A DNA stretch of 64,000 nucleotides from Eisenbergiella porci (lineage in GTDB: Bacteria > Bacillota > Clostridia > Lachnospirales > Lachnospiraceae). How positions within the stretch are numbered: the stretch's first letter is position 1; every line of letters begins with the position of its first letter. Position numbers and translations under genes: made by a program. Where the stretch lies: NCBI RefSeq assembly GCF_009696275.1, contig NZ_VUMI01000026.1, positions 1 through 64,000 on the forward strand, in the 5' to 3' direction. Shown here one piece after another: positions 52,347-60,921 of the stretch. Under the pieces are notes generated by a model. It saw only the letters and a list, made by a program, of their open reading frames with translations, did not search any database and was not told where the DNA came from.

Positions 52347-53822
52347 ATGGCAAGATACCAATGTGGAATCTGTGGTTACATTTTTGACGAAGAAAAGGAA
52401 GGGAAGCTCTTTTCAGAGCTGGAAAAATGTCCGGTGTGCGGGCGTTCGCCGGATAACTTACGTTTGCTGGAGGAGCAGCCTGCGGCTGTGCCGGAAACGG
52501 AAACTGCGGAAGCTGGCACGCAGACAGGCCTGAAAGCTGCCGGGGAAACGGAAGCGCCGGCCGGCGCTGCATGCACAGATGAAAATAGTGAACCCCAGAC
52601 TCTTGCCTATCCGGAGAAATGGAGAAGGCAGGATGAAAATATCCGGTACATGGCTCAGATTCACGAAATGGCGGTTTCAGGAAAGCCCCTTATTGAGGCC
52701 ATGGGGACACAGATGCCCATGCCCTGCTGGGATGACATACTTATTCTGGGGGCGCAGCTGAATCCGCCGCCGCTGGATGAGCATGCCCATGTGGATACGA
52801 CCACCGTTATCGGCCCGAATGCCAAGAAGCCGCTTATACTGGACAATCCGGTATACATATCCCACATGTCCTTCGGCGCGCTTTCAAAGGAAGCCAAGAT
52901 ATCCCTGGCGAGAGGAAGCGCTCTGGCGCATTCGGCCATGTGCAGCGGCGAAGGCGGGATTCTGCCGGAGGAAAGGGAAGCGGCGGCCAAATATATTTTT
53001 GAATATGTGCCCAATCTGTACAGTGTGACGCCGGAGAACCTGCGGCGCGCTGATGCCATAGAAATCAAGATCGGCCAGGGTACCAAGCCCGGCATGGGAG
53101 GACATCTTCCGGGAGGCAAGGTGACTCCGGAAATCGCAGCCATCCGTAATAAGCCCCTGGGACAGGACGTTATCAGCCCGTCCAGATTCCCGGGAATCAA
53201 TACCAGAGAGGATTTGCGGGCGCTGGTTGACAAACTGCGCTGTGAATCGGACGGCAGGCCGATCGGGATCAAGATCGCAGCGGGAAGAATTGAACGGGAT
53301 CTGGAATACTGTGTCTTTGCCGGTCCGGATTTTATTACTATCGACGGAAGAGGCGGCGCAACAGGGGCGAGCCCGCGTCTGGTGCGTGATTCCACAAGTG
53401 TTCCCACTGTATTTGCACTTTACCGGGCAAGGAAATATCTGGACAGCGTGAAATCCGATATTTCCCTGGTGATTACGGGAGGGCTGCGGGTATCCTCGGA
53501 TTTTGCAAAGGCGATTGCCATGGGAGCCGACGCGGTGGCGGTGGCTTCGGCGGCGCTGATGGCAGCGGCCTGCCAACAGTACCGGATTTGCGGCAGCGGA
53601 AAATGTCCGGTAGGAATCGCCACACAGGATGAGACACTGAGAGCACGCCTTAAGATGGATGCGGCGGCAGCGAGAGTGGCAAACTATCTCAACTGCTCCC
53701 TGGAGGAACTGAAAACCTTCGCCCGCATCACAGGGCATGAGAGACTGCATGATCTAAGCGTTGAGGATTTATGCACCATCAGCCGGGAAATATCGGAATT
53801 TACCAATATTCCCCATGCATAA
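52347..53822 (+). CDS. Rubredoxin-glutamate synthase-like FMN enzyme
   Basis: 491 aa. Residues 1-45 form a rubredoxin-like zinc/iron knuckle (YQCGICGYIF and KCPVCGRSP). An Ala/Glu/Thr linker leads to a full GltS-type FMN barrel: PVYISHMSFGALSKEAK, IKIGQGTKPGMGGHLPG, DFITIDGRGGATGASP, and a 3Fe-4S-type cluster C-x5-C-x4-C in CQQYRICGSGKCPVG. The amidotransferase domain of GltB is absent. AGGGGGT precedes ATG 52347. Related archaeal-type proteins use ammonia or act with an external reductase; here the fused rubredoxin suggests it accepts electrons from another redox protein rather than NADPH. Confidence 0.92.
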   Translation: MARYQCGICGYIFDEEKEGKLFSELEKCPVCGRSPDNLRLLEEQPAAVPETETAEAGTQTGLKAAGETEAPAGAACTDENSEPQTLAYPEKWRRQDENIRYMAQIHEMAVSGKPLIEAMGTQMPMPCWDDILILGAQLNPPPLDEHAHVDTTTVIGPNAKKPLILDNPVYISHMSFGALSKEAKISLARGSALAHSAMCSGEGGILPEEREAAAKYIFEYVPNLYSVTPENLRRADAIEIKIGQGTKPGMGGHLPGGKVTPEIAAIRNKPLGQDVISPSRFPGINTREDLRALVDKLRCESDGRPIGIKIAAGRIERDLEYCVFAGPDFITIDGRGGATGASPRLVRDSTSVPTVFALYRARKYLDSVKSDISLVITGGLRVSSDFAKAIAMGADAVAVASAALMAAACQQYRICGSGKCPVGIATQDETLRARLKMDAAAARVANYLNCSLEELKTFARITGHERLHDLSVEDLCTISREISEFTNIPHA

Positions 53823-53933
53823 GGAAAAATCAGCAGTTCAGCCGGCCGGTGCGTTTACAGTGCTGACCGGCTGAAAGTCATCCGGAAGTACAAAATATTA
53901 ATTTCGCAGGTGGTTTTGAATGGAATTTTGCAT

Positions 53934-53959
53934 GTAACTGTGATGGAACAGGACAGTTA
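53934..53959. repeat. Dispersed TAACTG...CAGTTA element
   Basis: GTAACTG (53934-53940) and CAGTTA (53954-53959), in the intergenic space before the MATE gene; similar to the copy at 51107. Confidence 0.45.
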
Positions 53960-53999
53960 TGCAAAAACTTTAGTTAAATTGCTTATATAAATAGGAAGG

Positions 54000-54036
54000 A
54001 ACAGCAGATTGTTTTACTTGCGGGCTGCTGTTTTTT
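54000..54036 (+). terminator. Terminator upstream of the MATE gene
   Basis: AACAGCAG (54000-54007) pairs with CTGCTGTT (54025-54032), followed by a T tract. An additional GC hairpin (TCAGCCGG with CCGGCTGA) lies at ~53837-53875. One or both end the glutamate-synthase-like transcript. Confidence 0.7.
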
Positions 54037-54086
54037 CTATTATACTGGAATGGTTAGCTAGTTAAGAGTTAGAAAGTGGTGTTAAA

Positions 54087-55535
54087 ATGAGTGAAAAACA
54101 AAAGAAAAATGCAGCTGTAAATGGCGCGGCGTCCCAGGCGGCGGGAGAGGGAAAGCAGCCGGAACGCGTTATGACTAATAAGATGGGAACCATGCCCATG
54201 AACAGGCTGCTTCTGTCCATGGCCCTTCCCATGATGGTTTCCATGCTGGTGCAGGCCCTTTACAACATTGTGGACAGTGTGTTCGTATCCATGATCAATG
54301 AAAATGCACTGACCGCTGTTTCCCTGGCGTTCCCTATCCAGTCGCTGATGATCGCCCTCAGCACGGGAACCGGCGTCGGCGTCAATGCGGTCCTTTCCAG
54401 AAGCCTGGGAGAGCGGGATCAGGAGAATGTTAATAAAGCGGCGGAAAACGGCGTTTTCCTTGCGATTATGTCCTACGTGGTATTTCTGATAGTCGGAGTA
54501 CTGATTGCGAAGCCGTTTTATTTAAGCCAGACAAAGGATCAGGAAATCGTATCCTACGGCGTAACCTATCTGACGATTGTATGTATCTGTTCTATCGGTA
54601 TGTTTACCCAGATGACCTTTGAAAAGCTGCTGCAGTCCACCGGACGGACCATGTATACCATGATTACCCAGAGTCTGGGCGCAGTGATTAATATTATTTT
54701 CGACCCTATTTTGATTTTCGGCCTCTTTGGCTTTCCCAAAATGGGCGTTGCGGGCGCAGCGGCGGCTACGGTATTCGGACAGATTGTGGCGGCAGGGCTG
54801 GCAATTATCTTTAACCTGAAGGTGAACAAGGATATCCATCTGAATTTCAGAAAATTCCGTCCTGAGAAAAAAATGATCGGCAGGATTTATGCCGTAGGCA
54901 TCCCGTCTATTATCATGCAGGCAATCGGCTCTGTCATGACCTATGGCATGAACCTGATTCTGATTCAGTTTACTTCAACTGCCACGGCGGTCTTCGGCGT
55001 TTATTTCAAGGTGCAGAGCTTTGTGTTCATGCCGGTATTCGGCCTGAATAACGGAATGGTTCCTATTGTGGCCTATAATTACGGCGCGGGCAACCGGAAA
55101 CGTGTGAAGCATGTGGCAAAGCTGAGTATCATTTATGCGGTGTCCATCATGATGGTGGGGCTCCTTGTTTTCCAGATTTTCCCGGACAAGCTGCTGGCTA
55201 TGTTCAACGCTTCGGAACATATGCTGACAATCGGCGTGCCTGCCCTTAGAATCATCAGCCTGAGCTTTATGTTTGCCGGCTTCTGTATTGTTATCGGCAG
55301 TGTATTCCAGGCTTTGGGCAACGGTGTTTACAGTCTGGCGGTATCTGCGGCAAGACAGCTTTTAGTGCTGCTTCCCGCAGCCTATCTGCTTTCCCTGACC
55401 GGTAAGGTGGAAAACGTATGGTGGGCATTCCCGATTGCGGAACTTATGTCGCTGACTGTCACCCTGTTCTTCTATGCGAGAATTAATAAAAAGATTATCA
55501 GCAAAATCGGAGAAAACGCAGCAGATTTGGTATAG
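54087..55535 (+). CDS. MATE-family efflux transporter
   Basis: 482-aa multidrug/toxin antiporter with twelve predicted helices. The N-terminal landmarks are PMNRLLLSMALPMMVSMLVQ and ALYNIVDSVFVSMINENALT, as in the NorM/DinF-like MATE branch. A hydrophilic ~35-residue N-terminal tail rich in Lys and Ala precedes the first helix. The ribosome site is weak (AAAGTGGTG). It exports cationic compounds with Na+ or H+ coupling. The following GNAT gene may be co-transcribed. Confidence 0.94.
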   Translation: MSEKQKKNAAVNGAASQAAGEGKQPERVMTNKMGTMPMNRLLLSMALPMMVSMLVQALYNIVDSVFVSMINENALTAVSLAFPIQSLMIALSTGTGVGVNAVLSRSLGERDQENVNKAAENGVFLAIMSYVVFLIVGVLIAKPFYLSQTKDQEIVSYGVTYLTIVCICSIGMFTQMTFEKLLQSTGRTMYTMITQSLGAVINIIFDPILIFGLFGFPKMGVAGAAAATVFGQIVAAGLAIIFNLKVNKDIHLNFRKFRPEKKMIGRIYAVGIPSIIMQAIGSVMTYGMNLILIQFTSTATAVFGVYFKVQSFVFMPVFGLNNGMVPIVAYNYGAGNRKRVKHVAKLSIIYAVSIMMVGLLVFQIFPDKLLAMFNASEHMLTIGVPALRIISLSFMFAGFCIVIGSVFQALGNGVYSLAVSAARQLLVLLPAAYLLSLTGKVENVWWAFPIAELMSLTVTLFFYARINKKIISKIGENAADLV

Positions 55536-55563
55536 AAGGCATATAAGAGAAGAGGTAAATTTG

Positions 55564-56052
55564 ATGCAGGAGAAAAAGAAAATTACCGTAAGAGAAGGCG
55601 GCTGGGGAGATTATGAGCTGTTGAGAGCGGCCATACGGGAAGAACAGCATATCCATGCGGTAAACCGGCCGGATATTTTTGCCGACCTGGAGGACAGCCC
55701 GTTTGGCAGGGAAGATTTTGAAAAGCTGATGGAGGAGGAAAATTCCTTCTTCCTGGTAGCCGAGGCAGACGGCAGGGCTGCGGGCATATGTAATGTCAAG
55801 CTGAAGCAGGCTCCGGCCCACCCGGTGGTGGTGCCCAGACGCTATGCCTACATTGACGATATCTGCATCTTTGAAGATTTCAGGCATATGGGTGTGGGAA
55901 AAGCGCTCTATGAGGCGTTGGCGGACATAATCAGGCCGATGGGAATCAACAGGGTGGAACTGAAGGTATGGGCCTTTAATGAATCGGCCATGGGCTTTTA
56001 TAAAGCGCTGGGAATGAATCCTCAGAATATTATTATGGAAGGCAGGGTATAG
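55564..56052 (+). CDS. GNAT N-acetyltransferase
   Basis: 162 aa, complete single-domain GNAT fold: VREGGWGDYELLRAAIREE, YAYIDDICIFEDFRHMGVGKALYEAL (acetyl-CoA loop RHMGVGKAL), and LKVWAFNESAMGFYKALGM. AGAAGAGGT precedes ATG 55564, 29 bases after the MATE stop; the longer open frame overlapping MATE is not used. Pairing of a MATE pump with a GNAT is common in drug resistance islets, but the substrate is not known. Confidence 0.9.
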   Translation: MQEKKKITVREGGWGDYELLRAAIREEQHIHAVNRPDIFADLEDSPFGREDFEKLMEEENSFFLVAEADGRAAGICNVKLKQAPAHPVVVPRRYAYIDDICIFEDFRHMGVGKALYEALADIIRPMGINRVELKVWAFNESAMGFYKALGMNPQNIIMEGRV

Positions 56053-56096
56053 CTTTGCCAGGCAGTTATGCCTGTGCTTCAAAATAAGAATAACAG

Positions 56097-56153
56097 GCCC
56101 GAAAGGCAGATGGCATACATACTTCATGGGTATCTGCCATTTCCCTTTCGGGC
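56097..56153. terminator. Bidirectional terminator
   Basis: GCCCGAAAGG (56097-56106) pairs perfectly with CCTTTCGGGC (56144-56153), and inner ATGGCA pairs with TGCCAT. T-rich after, A-rich before: it serves the GNAT gene (+) and the GH2 gene (-). Confidence 0.8.
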
Positions 56154-56256
56154 TTAATTTATTCCCGTAGCTGCGGAACACATAGGATCTGTAAGAAGTT
56201 GGTCCGTAGCTGTGGGAGATAAATATCATGATATTAAGCCAGGGCATCCGTCCTTA

Positions 56257-57975
56257 TCAGTCTTCGATAGCAGCCTTCCGGCTGTTGATTTCCTTAAAGA
56301 TATTCACATCGATCTTAGGTGTCCTGTCATAGTAATAGATGCCGTTCTGTTCCTGTTCCACGTCTGTCAGCTGTGTATAGCAGAAGCCGAACATCCTGGG
56401 ATTGTCAAGAAGCGCATCGGTAAGTCCTTTATATCTGGATATGTACTCTTCCTCAGTCCTGGGGCCGTTTCCATATCCCCAGGCCTTTTCGTCCGTGCTG
56501 CCGGGAGCCCATTTGATTCCGCCGTATTCGCTGACGAACATCGCCTGCCCTTCTTTGTACTGCTGCCTGTCGCCCAGACGGTCGTGGAATACGCCCGTAC
56601 CATTTTTAAACGGCTCATAAGTGGCGGCAAATGCTTCGGGATCCTGCTCATAGTCATGCACGTCAAAGATATCCGTAACAACGTGGTAGTTGCCGCTGGT
56701 ATCGATGCAGGGACGGGTGGTGTCATACTGCTTGGTGATCTTCCATGTGAGGGCAAGAAGGCTGTCAATCTGTCTGCGTCCCTCAAAATCCCAGGTTTCA
56801 TTGAAAGGACACCAGCCTACGATGGCGGGATGGTTGAAATCTCTTTCAATCGACTGGATCCATTCCGGAATAAATGCCTCATAGCCGGAATAGGAGGAAT
56901 GATCAAAGCCCCAGTTTGCCATTTCGCCCCAGGCCAGATAACCCAGCCTGTCGCAGTGATAGAGGAAGCGGGGTTCAAATACCTTCTGGTGCAGCCTGGC
57001 TCCGTTGAAGCCTGCCGCCATGGAAAGGCGGATATCATTTACCAGAGCCTCGTCGGAGGGCGCCGTATAAATGCCATCGGGATAGAATCCCTGATCCAGG
57101 ATCAGACGCTGGAATACGGACTTGCCGTTAATCAGGAAGCGGTAGCCGTCCAGCTTCACTTCACGGAGGCCAAAGTAGCTGCTCACTTTGTCATCGCCGA
57201 AGGAAAGCTGCAGATCATAAAGGCGTCCTGCCCCTGCTTCCCAGAGATGGATTTCGCTCAGGGGGATGGTGACGATTACGTTGCCGGAATCCGTCCTGGC
57301 GGATGCGCTTCCGCAGGCGGTTCCCTCATAGGAAGCGGCGGCGCTGAAGATGCCTTCCCCTTCCACTACTGCCTTGATGGTTACGGAGCCTTCCGCTACA
57401 TTCGGGTAATACTGGACGCTGCAGATATGTGCGGCAGGCGTGAATTCCATCCATACGGTCTGCCAGATACCTGTGGTTCTGGTATAGGAGCAGTCATGTG
57501 AATAGAAGCGGTCGCTCTGCTTGCCGATGGGCTGCATAGGGCTTCTGGTATCATCCTGTGCACATACCACCAGATGATTCTCCCCTTCCTTCAGAAGCGT
57601 GGAAATTTCCAGGGCAAAGGACACATAGCCTCCCTTGTGCCTTCCCGCCTCCGTGCCATTAACAAATACACGGCAGTCATAATCCACGGCGCCGAAATGC
57701 AGGTAAACCTTTCCCTGCAGCTGTTCTGCGCTGACGGTAACGGTGCGGTGATACCATACGGCTGCGATAAAGTCCGTGTAGCCGACGCCGCTCAATTCAC
57801 TTTCAGGGCAGAAGGGCACCAGGATCTTGTCCTTAAAATCCGTCCTTTTTCCAAAGCCTCTTTCCAGCCCGCTGTTGTTCAAATCAAGTTCAAAATCCCA
57901 TGTTCCGTTCAGGTTCATCCAGTCCTCGCGTACAAACTGCGGAAAAGGATGTTCCGGTCTAGGTATATTCCCCAT
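56257..57975 (-). CDS. GH2 glycoside hydrolase (beta-galactosidase / beta-glucuronidase family)
   Basis: 572-aa cytoplasmic enzyme with the three-domain GH2 layout: an N-terminal sugar-binding jelly roll (HPFPQFVREDWMNLNGTWDFE, AAVWYHRTVTV), an immunoglobulin-like domain (~190-275), and the catalytic barrel. The acid/base Glu is in GWCPFNETWDF and the nucleophile Glu in FVSEYGGIKWAPG. GGAGGAAATT before ATG 57975 fixes the start. Shorter than LacZ and lacking its C-terminal domains, like beta-glucuronidases and exo-glycosidases. The AraC-type gene diverges from it and probably regulates it. Substrate not resolved. Confidence 0.92.
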   Translation of the reverse strand: MGNIPRPEHPFPQFVREDWMNLNGTWDFELDLNNSGLERGFGKRTDFKDKILVPFCPESELSGVGYTDFIAAVWYHRTVTVSAEQLQGKVYLHFGAVDYDCRVFVNGTEAGRHKGGYVSFALEISTLLKEGENHLVVCAQDDTRSPMQPIGKQSDRFYSHDCSYTRTTGIWQTVWMEFTPAAHICSVQYYPNVAEGSVTIKAVVEGEGIFSAAASYEGTACGSASARTDSGNVIVTIPLSEIHLWEAGAGRLYDLQLSFGDDKVSSYFGLREVKLDGYRFLINGKSVFQRLILDQGFYPDGIYTAPSDEALVNDIRLSMAAGFNGARLHQKVFEPRFLYHCDRLGYLAWGEMANWGFDHSSYSGYEAFIPEWIQSIERDFNHPAIVGWCPFNETWDFEGRRQIDSLLALTWKITKQYDTTRPCIDTSGNYHVVTDIFDVHDYEQDPEAFAATYEPFKNGTGVFHDRLGDRQQYKEGQAMFVSEYGGIKWAPGSTDEKAWGYGNGPRTEEEYISRYKGLTDALLDNPRMFGFCYTQLTDVEQEQNGIYYYDRTPKIDVNIFKEINSRKAAIED

Positions 57976-58010
57976 AATTTCCTCCATTCTGCCGGATGCC
58001 CCGGCTCATC

Positions 58011-58039
58011 TTGCGTTACTTGAAGTATACAGCTATAAT
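58011..58039 (+). promoter_or_regulatory. Promoter of the AraC-type gene
   Basis: TTGCGT (58011-58016), 17-base spacer and a perfect TATAAT (58034-58039). Transcription from it would begin near 58046, too close to an ATG at 58052, so the protein start is placed at 58091. Confidence 0.6.
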
Positions 58040-58090
58040 ATAGGTTAATAAATGGAAATTACACGCAAAATATTGAGGAAAACACGCATT

Positions 58091-58924
58091 ATGGAACAAA
58101 TCATTACATTCCTCCCGGGCCAGCTGCCGGGAGAGCCGGTTTTTCAGATTGAGATGACGGGAATTACCTATCCTGACAGCCATTATCATATAGAAAGGGA
58201 GAATTCCTCCATCTATATCCTTGAGTATATTATGGAAGGGGAAGGCCTGCTGCGGATCGGGGAGGAAACCTACCGTCCGGCAAAGGGGGACGTTTATCTG
58301 CTTCCCCGGGGAAAAAGCCATTTTTACCAGGCCGATGCGGCCAATCCATGGAAAAAAATATGGATGAATGTAAAAGGAAGCCTGTGCGACACCCTTGTGG
58401 AAGGCTTCGGCCTGGGGGAGACGGTCCTTTTCCGGGACTGCCCGGTCTATCCTTTATTCCGGGAGTTCCTTCATGTCTGTGAAAAAAAGGAGGGCAGCGG
58501 GACCGAGGTGGCACGCAGGACCTCCCTCCTTTTCCATGAAATCCTTCTTCAGCTGGCCGCCCATGCAGCGGCGGGGGCGGAGCCGGAAATACGGCTTCCG
58601 GAGACTGCGGTTGCAGTTAGGAAATATGTGGATGAGCATATTTATGAACGCCTGAGTATTGAACAGCTGGCAAAGGAAGCCAGCCTTTCCCCTTCCCAGC
58701 TGACTCGGGTTTTCCGGAAGGCATATGGCCAGACACCCTATGAATATGTGCTGTCCCGGAAAATAGACACGGCCTGCCTGCTTTTGAGAAACACGGGGAT
58801 GACGGTGAAGGAGGTTGCTTACCGGCTGCAGTTTTCGGATGAGCACTATTTTGCCAACATATTCCGGCAGAAAAAGGGACTGCCGCCGGGAAAATACAGG
58901 ATTACCGGGGACATTGGAACATAA
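58091..58924 (+). CDS. AraC-family transcriptional regulator
   Basis: 277 aa. An N-terminal cupin sensor (~1-150) has HYHIERENSSIYILEYIMEGEG and the metal-like barrel strand VYLLPRGKSHFYQAD. The C-terminal double HTH is RLSIEQLAKEASLSPSQLTRVF and then VKEVAYRLQFSDEHYFANIF ending in RQKKGLPPGKYR. ATG 58091 is preferred: GAGGAAAA lies upstream and the earlier in-frame ATG 58052 is almost at the predicted transcript start. Divergent from the GH2 gene and the obvious candidate activator of it in response to its sugar. Confidence 0.9.
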   Translation: MEQIITFLPGQLPGEPVFQIEMTGITYPDSHYHIERENSSIYILEYIMEGEGLLRIGEETYRPAKGDVYLLPRGKSHFYQADAANPWKKIWMNVKGSLCDTLVEGFGLGETVLFRDCPVYPLFREFLHVCEKKEGSGTEVARRTSLLFHEILLQLAAHAAAGAEPEIRLPETAVAVRKYVDEHIYERLSIEQLAKEASLSPSQLTRVFRKAYGQTPYEYVLSRKIDTACLLLRNTGMTVKEVAYRLQFSDEHYFANIFRQKKGLPPGKYRITGDIGT

Positions 58925-59110
58925 CCGTTACAGTCCGGGCAGGTCTGGGCAGTTACGGTTCAGACCAGGCTGAACCGTAATATATAACCCGGAAAAACCG
59001 GATCCGAAAACACTGTAATAAAGTCTTGTTTTTCATTCTTCGGGATGCTATGATGATAAAAAATAAAGCTTTACGGCTGGACGATAAAATATAATCAGGC
59101 GGAACCGGTA

Positions 59111-59280
59111 ATGAAGGAAGGCAAGTTTTCATTTTCGAATAAAAAACAGACCAGTGTGATGGCAGCGGCGGCAGTGTTGGGACTGCTCATTTTTTCGCTT
59201 CTGGTCTGGATGGTACGGGCGGACAGATTGGAAACAAGGCGAACGATTCTGGATATCAGCGACATTTATCTGGCGGAGAT
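59111..59280 (+). pseudogene. N-terminal stub of a membrane sensor (GGDEF-type) protein
   Basis: Starts MKEGKFSFSNKKQTS with one transmembrane helix, then RRTILDISDIYLAEM, resembling the N-terminus of membrane diguanylate cyclases of this family of bacteria. After about 57 codons the family resemblance ends; the sequence past ~59280 is a sensor-domain fragment on the other strand. No catalytic domain is present anywhere near. Family assignment is by appearance only. Confidence 0.5.
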
Positions 59281-59489
59281 GGCGGATTATCCCGCAGCAT
59301 GGAAGAAGCATATCCTTCATCAAATTCCGCCTGCCCTTCCAGGTAATCGAACAGGTTCCTGCCCACTGCACCATCATCCCCGTCATGGCTGATGATATAA
59401 TTCCCGTTTGTGTCAATAATGTTCCCATAAGCATTGGCGCCTTCTCTGTAAAGCGACAGTCTTTCCCCCAGATACGAACAGAAAACCAT
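59280..59489 (-). pseudogene. Sensor-domain fragment of a GGDEF-type protein, inverted
   Basis: On the minus strand the frame reads GANAYGNIIDTNGNYIISHDGDD and then GRNLFDYLEGQAEFDEGY, the look of the Cache-like sensor domain of membrane diguanylate cyclases. It is bounded by the plus-strand N-terminal stub on one side, and by stop codons at ~59500 on the other. The pair looks like the two halves of one gene that were rearranged head to head. Confidence 0.5.
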
Positions 59490-59518
59490 GACAAACCGTT
59501 ACTGGCGCTGTCAAATCA

Positions 59519-59845
59519 AAAGCAGCAGGGCCTGCTCGGAATAAATATTTATAATACGAACGAAACAGATCCCCGTAAATTTGAGTATCTGATCGCAGTA
59601 TCAAGTGACAAAGATACGCGAAACGATATCACAGAATACACCATACCGGCCATGACATGGGCAATTTTCCCCTGCACGCTGGAAACCATCGGAAAAACGG
59701 AAGCCATGGCAATCACAAAATGGCTGCCCAAATCCAAATACCGGCCCTTAAATAAAGGCTACCTTACAGGCAGAATGAAATCAGGAGCGCCGGATATCGA
59801 ATACTATGGAAAGGACGGCCTTGTAGAGATTTGGATTGCTTTTTT
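59519..59845 (+). pseudogene. GyrI-like effector-binding domain fragment
   Basis: The plus-strand frame from GLLGINIYNTNETDPRKFEY through YLIAVSSDKDTRNDI, TIPAMTWAIFPC, ITKWLPKSKY and DIEYYGKDGLVEIWI is the C-terminal effector-binding (GyrI/Rob-like) domain of AraC or MerR regulators. No DNA-binding part precedes it. At ~59840 it runs directly into the epimerase fragment in another frame. Confidence 0.65.
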
Positions 59846-60238
59846 CATGTCCATGATTTATGCAGATTCACAGAAATCCTTCTTAACGCCAAACCCTCCC
59901 AACACATTTATAACGTAGGAAATAAAGAAACCGTAACAATCCGCGAATGGGTGCATCTCTGCTATCGCGTCGCCGGCCGCCAGGCCGAATTTATAAATGT
60001 GCGCCAGGATATCGAACAAAGAAACTATTTCTGTTTTTATAACTACGAATACTGCCTCGATGTCCCCTCCCAAAATCAACTGATGCCAGAGCTCAAACAC
60101 CTGCAGGAAGGTCTGAAAGAATCTTTCAGCTGGTACAAAAACAACTCACACAAAGTGAATAAAAAGCCCTACATAGAATACCTCGATAAAAAAGGTAACA
60201 GTTCGGCCCCCCAGACTCCTTTAAGAACGCTCACATAA
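59841..60238 (+). pseudogene. C-terminal fragment of an NAD-dependent epimerase/dehydratase
   Basis: The frame reads FFHVHDLCRFTEILLNAKPS, HIYNVGNKETVTIREWV, then EQRNYFCFYNYEYCLDV and GLKESFSWYKNNSHKVNKK to a TAA at 60238; this is the last ~130 residues of a short-chain epimerase. The Rossmann NAD site and catalytic Tyr-x3-Lys are missing. The start codon within the fragment has no ribosome site. Confidence 0.75.
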
Positions 60239-60263
60239 CCCATAAAACAATACGGGTATGGAC

Positions 60264-60292
60264 TTGACAAAAGCCCATTCATTCATTATAGT
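60264..60292 (+). promoter_or_regulatory. valS promoter
   Basis: Perfect TTGACA (60264-60269), 17-base spacer, TATAGT (60287-60292). It lies ~630 bases upstream of valS, leaving a long leader that carries the T-box. Confidence 0.85.
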
Positions 60293-60348
60293 AAAAAATA
60301 AATTGGCCACCCCGAAATTACAGGGTTCAGCCGCCATAATATCAAAGA

Positions 60349-60749
60349 TAATGAAAAAGAGGAGTAAGCATCCCCCCTTCACAGAGAAGAACGTCCTGGC
60401 GCAATCCCTGCTGATTAAATATTAATCAACGACACACAAAATCCAAGCCAGGCTGGAAGACGTTCAGAAGAAAGGAATGCCGAAGGTAGCTTTGGAATCG
60501 GACCCCCAAAAGCAGACCCCATAAATTCTGCCCATTAAGGCCTCCCGCCTCATCCCCGTTAAAAGATGCCAAAGGCCAGGAAACCAAACGCAGGCCGGAT
60601 CCCAGAATTTTGCCGCAACAGCAAAAGTCTATTCTGCCCCCCTGAGCGTCTCATTCCCCACACCAGACGCCCCAAGTTTCCCGGTGAACAAAGGTGGTAC
60701 CGCGTTAAAGACGCCCTTTGCCGAACCAACCCGGCAAAGGGCCTTTTTT
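60349..60749 (+). ncRNA. T-box riboswitch of valS
   Basis: The T-box sequence AAAGGTGGTACCGCG (60690-60704) is nearly the full consensus of the antiterminator bulge that pairs with the uncharged tRNA 3' end. It is followed by a terminator, GCCCTTTGCCG (60713-60723) with CGGCAAAGGGC (60732-60742) and six T. The upstream part (GAGGAGTAAGC near 60358, then a long GC-rich stem with GAACGTCC... GACGTTC) fits Stem I. GTA at 60486-60488 is a possible valine specifier, not certain. When tRNA-Val is uncharged, valS is read through. Confidence 0.88.
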
Positions 60750-60921
60750 ATGTCCCTTAAGGCATTTTCACACGATTCTGCCCTTAACTTCCGCGGCCGC
60801 TACCCTAGGGCTTTCCCCCCGTCCGCACCCCGCAGGAAACAGGACGCCGGGCAGGACTGCGGGAAAGCCCGTCCCCCCACACAAAACAAAGGCCCGCAGG
60901 AGCGGGCGGATAGGAGTAATT

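Noticed and set aside
60718-60921. N-terminal extension of valS of 68 codons
   Set aside because: The frame runs from within the T-box terminator; ATG 60922 has a proper ribosome site and the normal ValRS N-terminus.
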